Shown: one piece after another, positions 11,675 to 11,928 of the stretch
Layout: every line of letters starts with the position of its first letter
How positions within the stretch are numbered: the first letter of the stretch is position 1
Source: Eikenella sp963515595
GTDB taxonomy: Bacteria > Pseudomonadota > Gammaproteobacteria > Burkholderiales > Neisseriaceae
Length of the DNA stretch: 11,928 bases
Assembly: GCA_963515595.1 (NCBI GenBank)
Contig: CAUPYH010000049.1
Location: 1 to 11,928 of the forward strand
Direction: 5' to 3'
Program-made: the position numbers and the translations under genes
The notes under the pieces: generated by a model
Database searches by the model: none
The model's input: the letters and a program-made list of their open reading frames with translations, nothing else
What the model was told of the DNA's origin: nothing

Positions 11675-11928
11675 TATTTCTGTGTACTCTGCGGCAAGCT
11701 GCACTTTGCACTCACAAGCAGCAAAAGGCCATAGCAAGCCGAATTGACTTTCGATACAAGGGTGAGCCGCAGACAGTACAGAAATCCAGCAAGGCAAACC
11801 AACGCAATAGCGAAAGTTAAGTTGGTTCGCTACACCTGAAACCCGCCTGCTGCATTGTTTAACTGCGCTTTAGCTGTAGTAAATCGTCGCGTTGTTTACA
11901 CCACAGGTTGAGAGAAATAAGCTTGCAA
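11675..11928. other. Gene-free tail with a neisserial-type intergenic repeat
   Basis: No convincing gene is seen in either strand up to the window edge. GCCGCAGACAGTACAG (11767-11782), followed by AAGGCAAACCAACGC (11791-11805), resembles an intergenic repeat I remember from Neisseria genomes, in which AGCCGCAGACAGTACA is followed by AAGGCGAGGCAACGC. An inverted repeat, GCAAACCAAC (11794-11803) with GTTGGTTCGC (11821-11830), has one mismatch and a 17-base loop. A broken DUS-like CTACACCTGAAA lies just beyond it. The tail may be the decayed end of a repeat or insertion element whose remainder is outside the window. Confidence 0.4.

Noticed and set aside
11635..11820. 61-codon plus-strand frame in the tail
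   Set aside because: It reads through the DUS palindrome (giving FSGSLEGYLKIF) and the repeat-like sequence, with no ribosome site or domain.

Overview
The window looks like ordinary chromosomal DNA of a betaproteobacterium in the family Neisseriaceae, most probably Eikenella or a very close relative. The evidence is a dispersed 12-mer, AGGCTACCTGAA, present in 15 exact copies and 5 single-mismatch copies on both strands. I know this as the Eikenella dialect (AG-eikDUS) of the neisserial DNA uptake sequence (DUS). Coding DNA is mostly GC-rich, and the genes are closely related to neisserial housekeeping genes. The species assignment is inferred from the DUS and gene content; no database search was possible.

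Layout. Positions 1-281 (minus) hold the N-terminal part of ttcA (tRNA C32 thiolation), cut by the window edge. All other genes are on the plus strand. 431-886 is a four-helix DUF4149 membrane protein, closed by a DUS-hairpin terminator. 1001-2774 is a two-gene operon of ubiK (ubiquinone synthesis accessory factor) and comM/yifB (AAA+ helicase of natural transformation). 2830-3432 is an AT-rich alpha/beta hydrolase, probably acquired. 3669-5164 carries a SPOR-domain cell-division-type protein and dsbA. 5249-6070 is uppP (undecaprenyl-diphosphatase). 6244-7074 is a lipobox-bearing alpha/beta hydrolase with a strong intrinsic terminator. 7249-8442 is an aromatic/aspartate aminotransferase (tyrB type). 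8545-8970 is an unrecognised AT-rich single-pass membrane protein with a 22-bp perfect palindrome near its start. 9073-9450 is a DUF488 protein. 9556-11626 is a tight cluster of rfbC, gmhB, plsC and a small membrane protein. The last 302 bases hold a DUS hairpin and a degenerate intergenic repeat but no gene.

How it fits together. Much of the content serves the cell envelope: UppP recycles the lipid carrier, GmhB makes an LPS heptose precursor, RfbC makes a rhamnose precursor, PlsC makes phosphatidic acid, the SPOR protein binds septal peptidoglycan, and DsbA folds envelope proteins. ComM, DsbA (needed in Neisseria for pilus and competence machinery) and the dense DUS share the theme of natural transformation, although the DUS serve uptake genome-wide.

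I do not see an evident new defence, mobile or biosynthetic system. The most interesting signals are the DUS landscape (a conserved thirteenth base, a biased mismatch position, use as operon leader, hairpin and possible -35 element), the two AT-rich genes flanked by DUS, the 22-bp palindrome, and the repeat-like tail.
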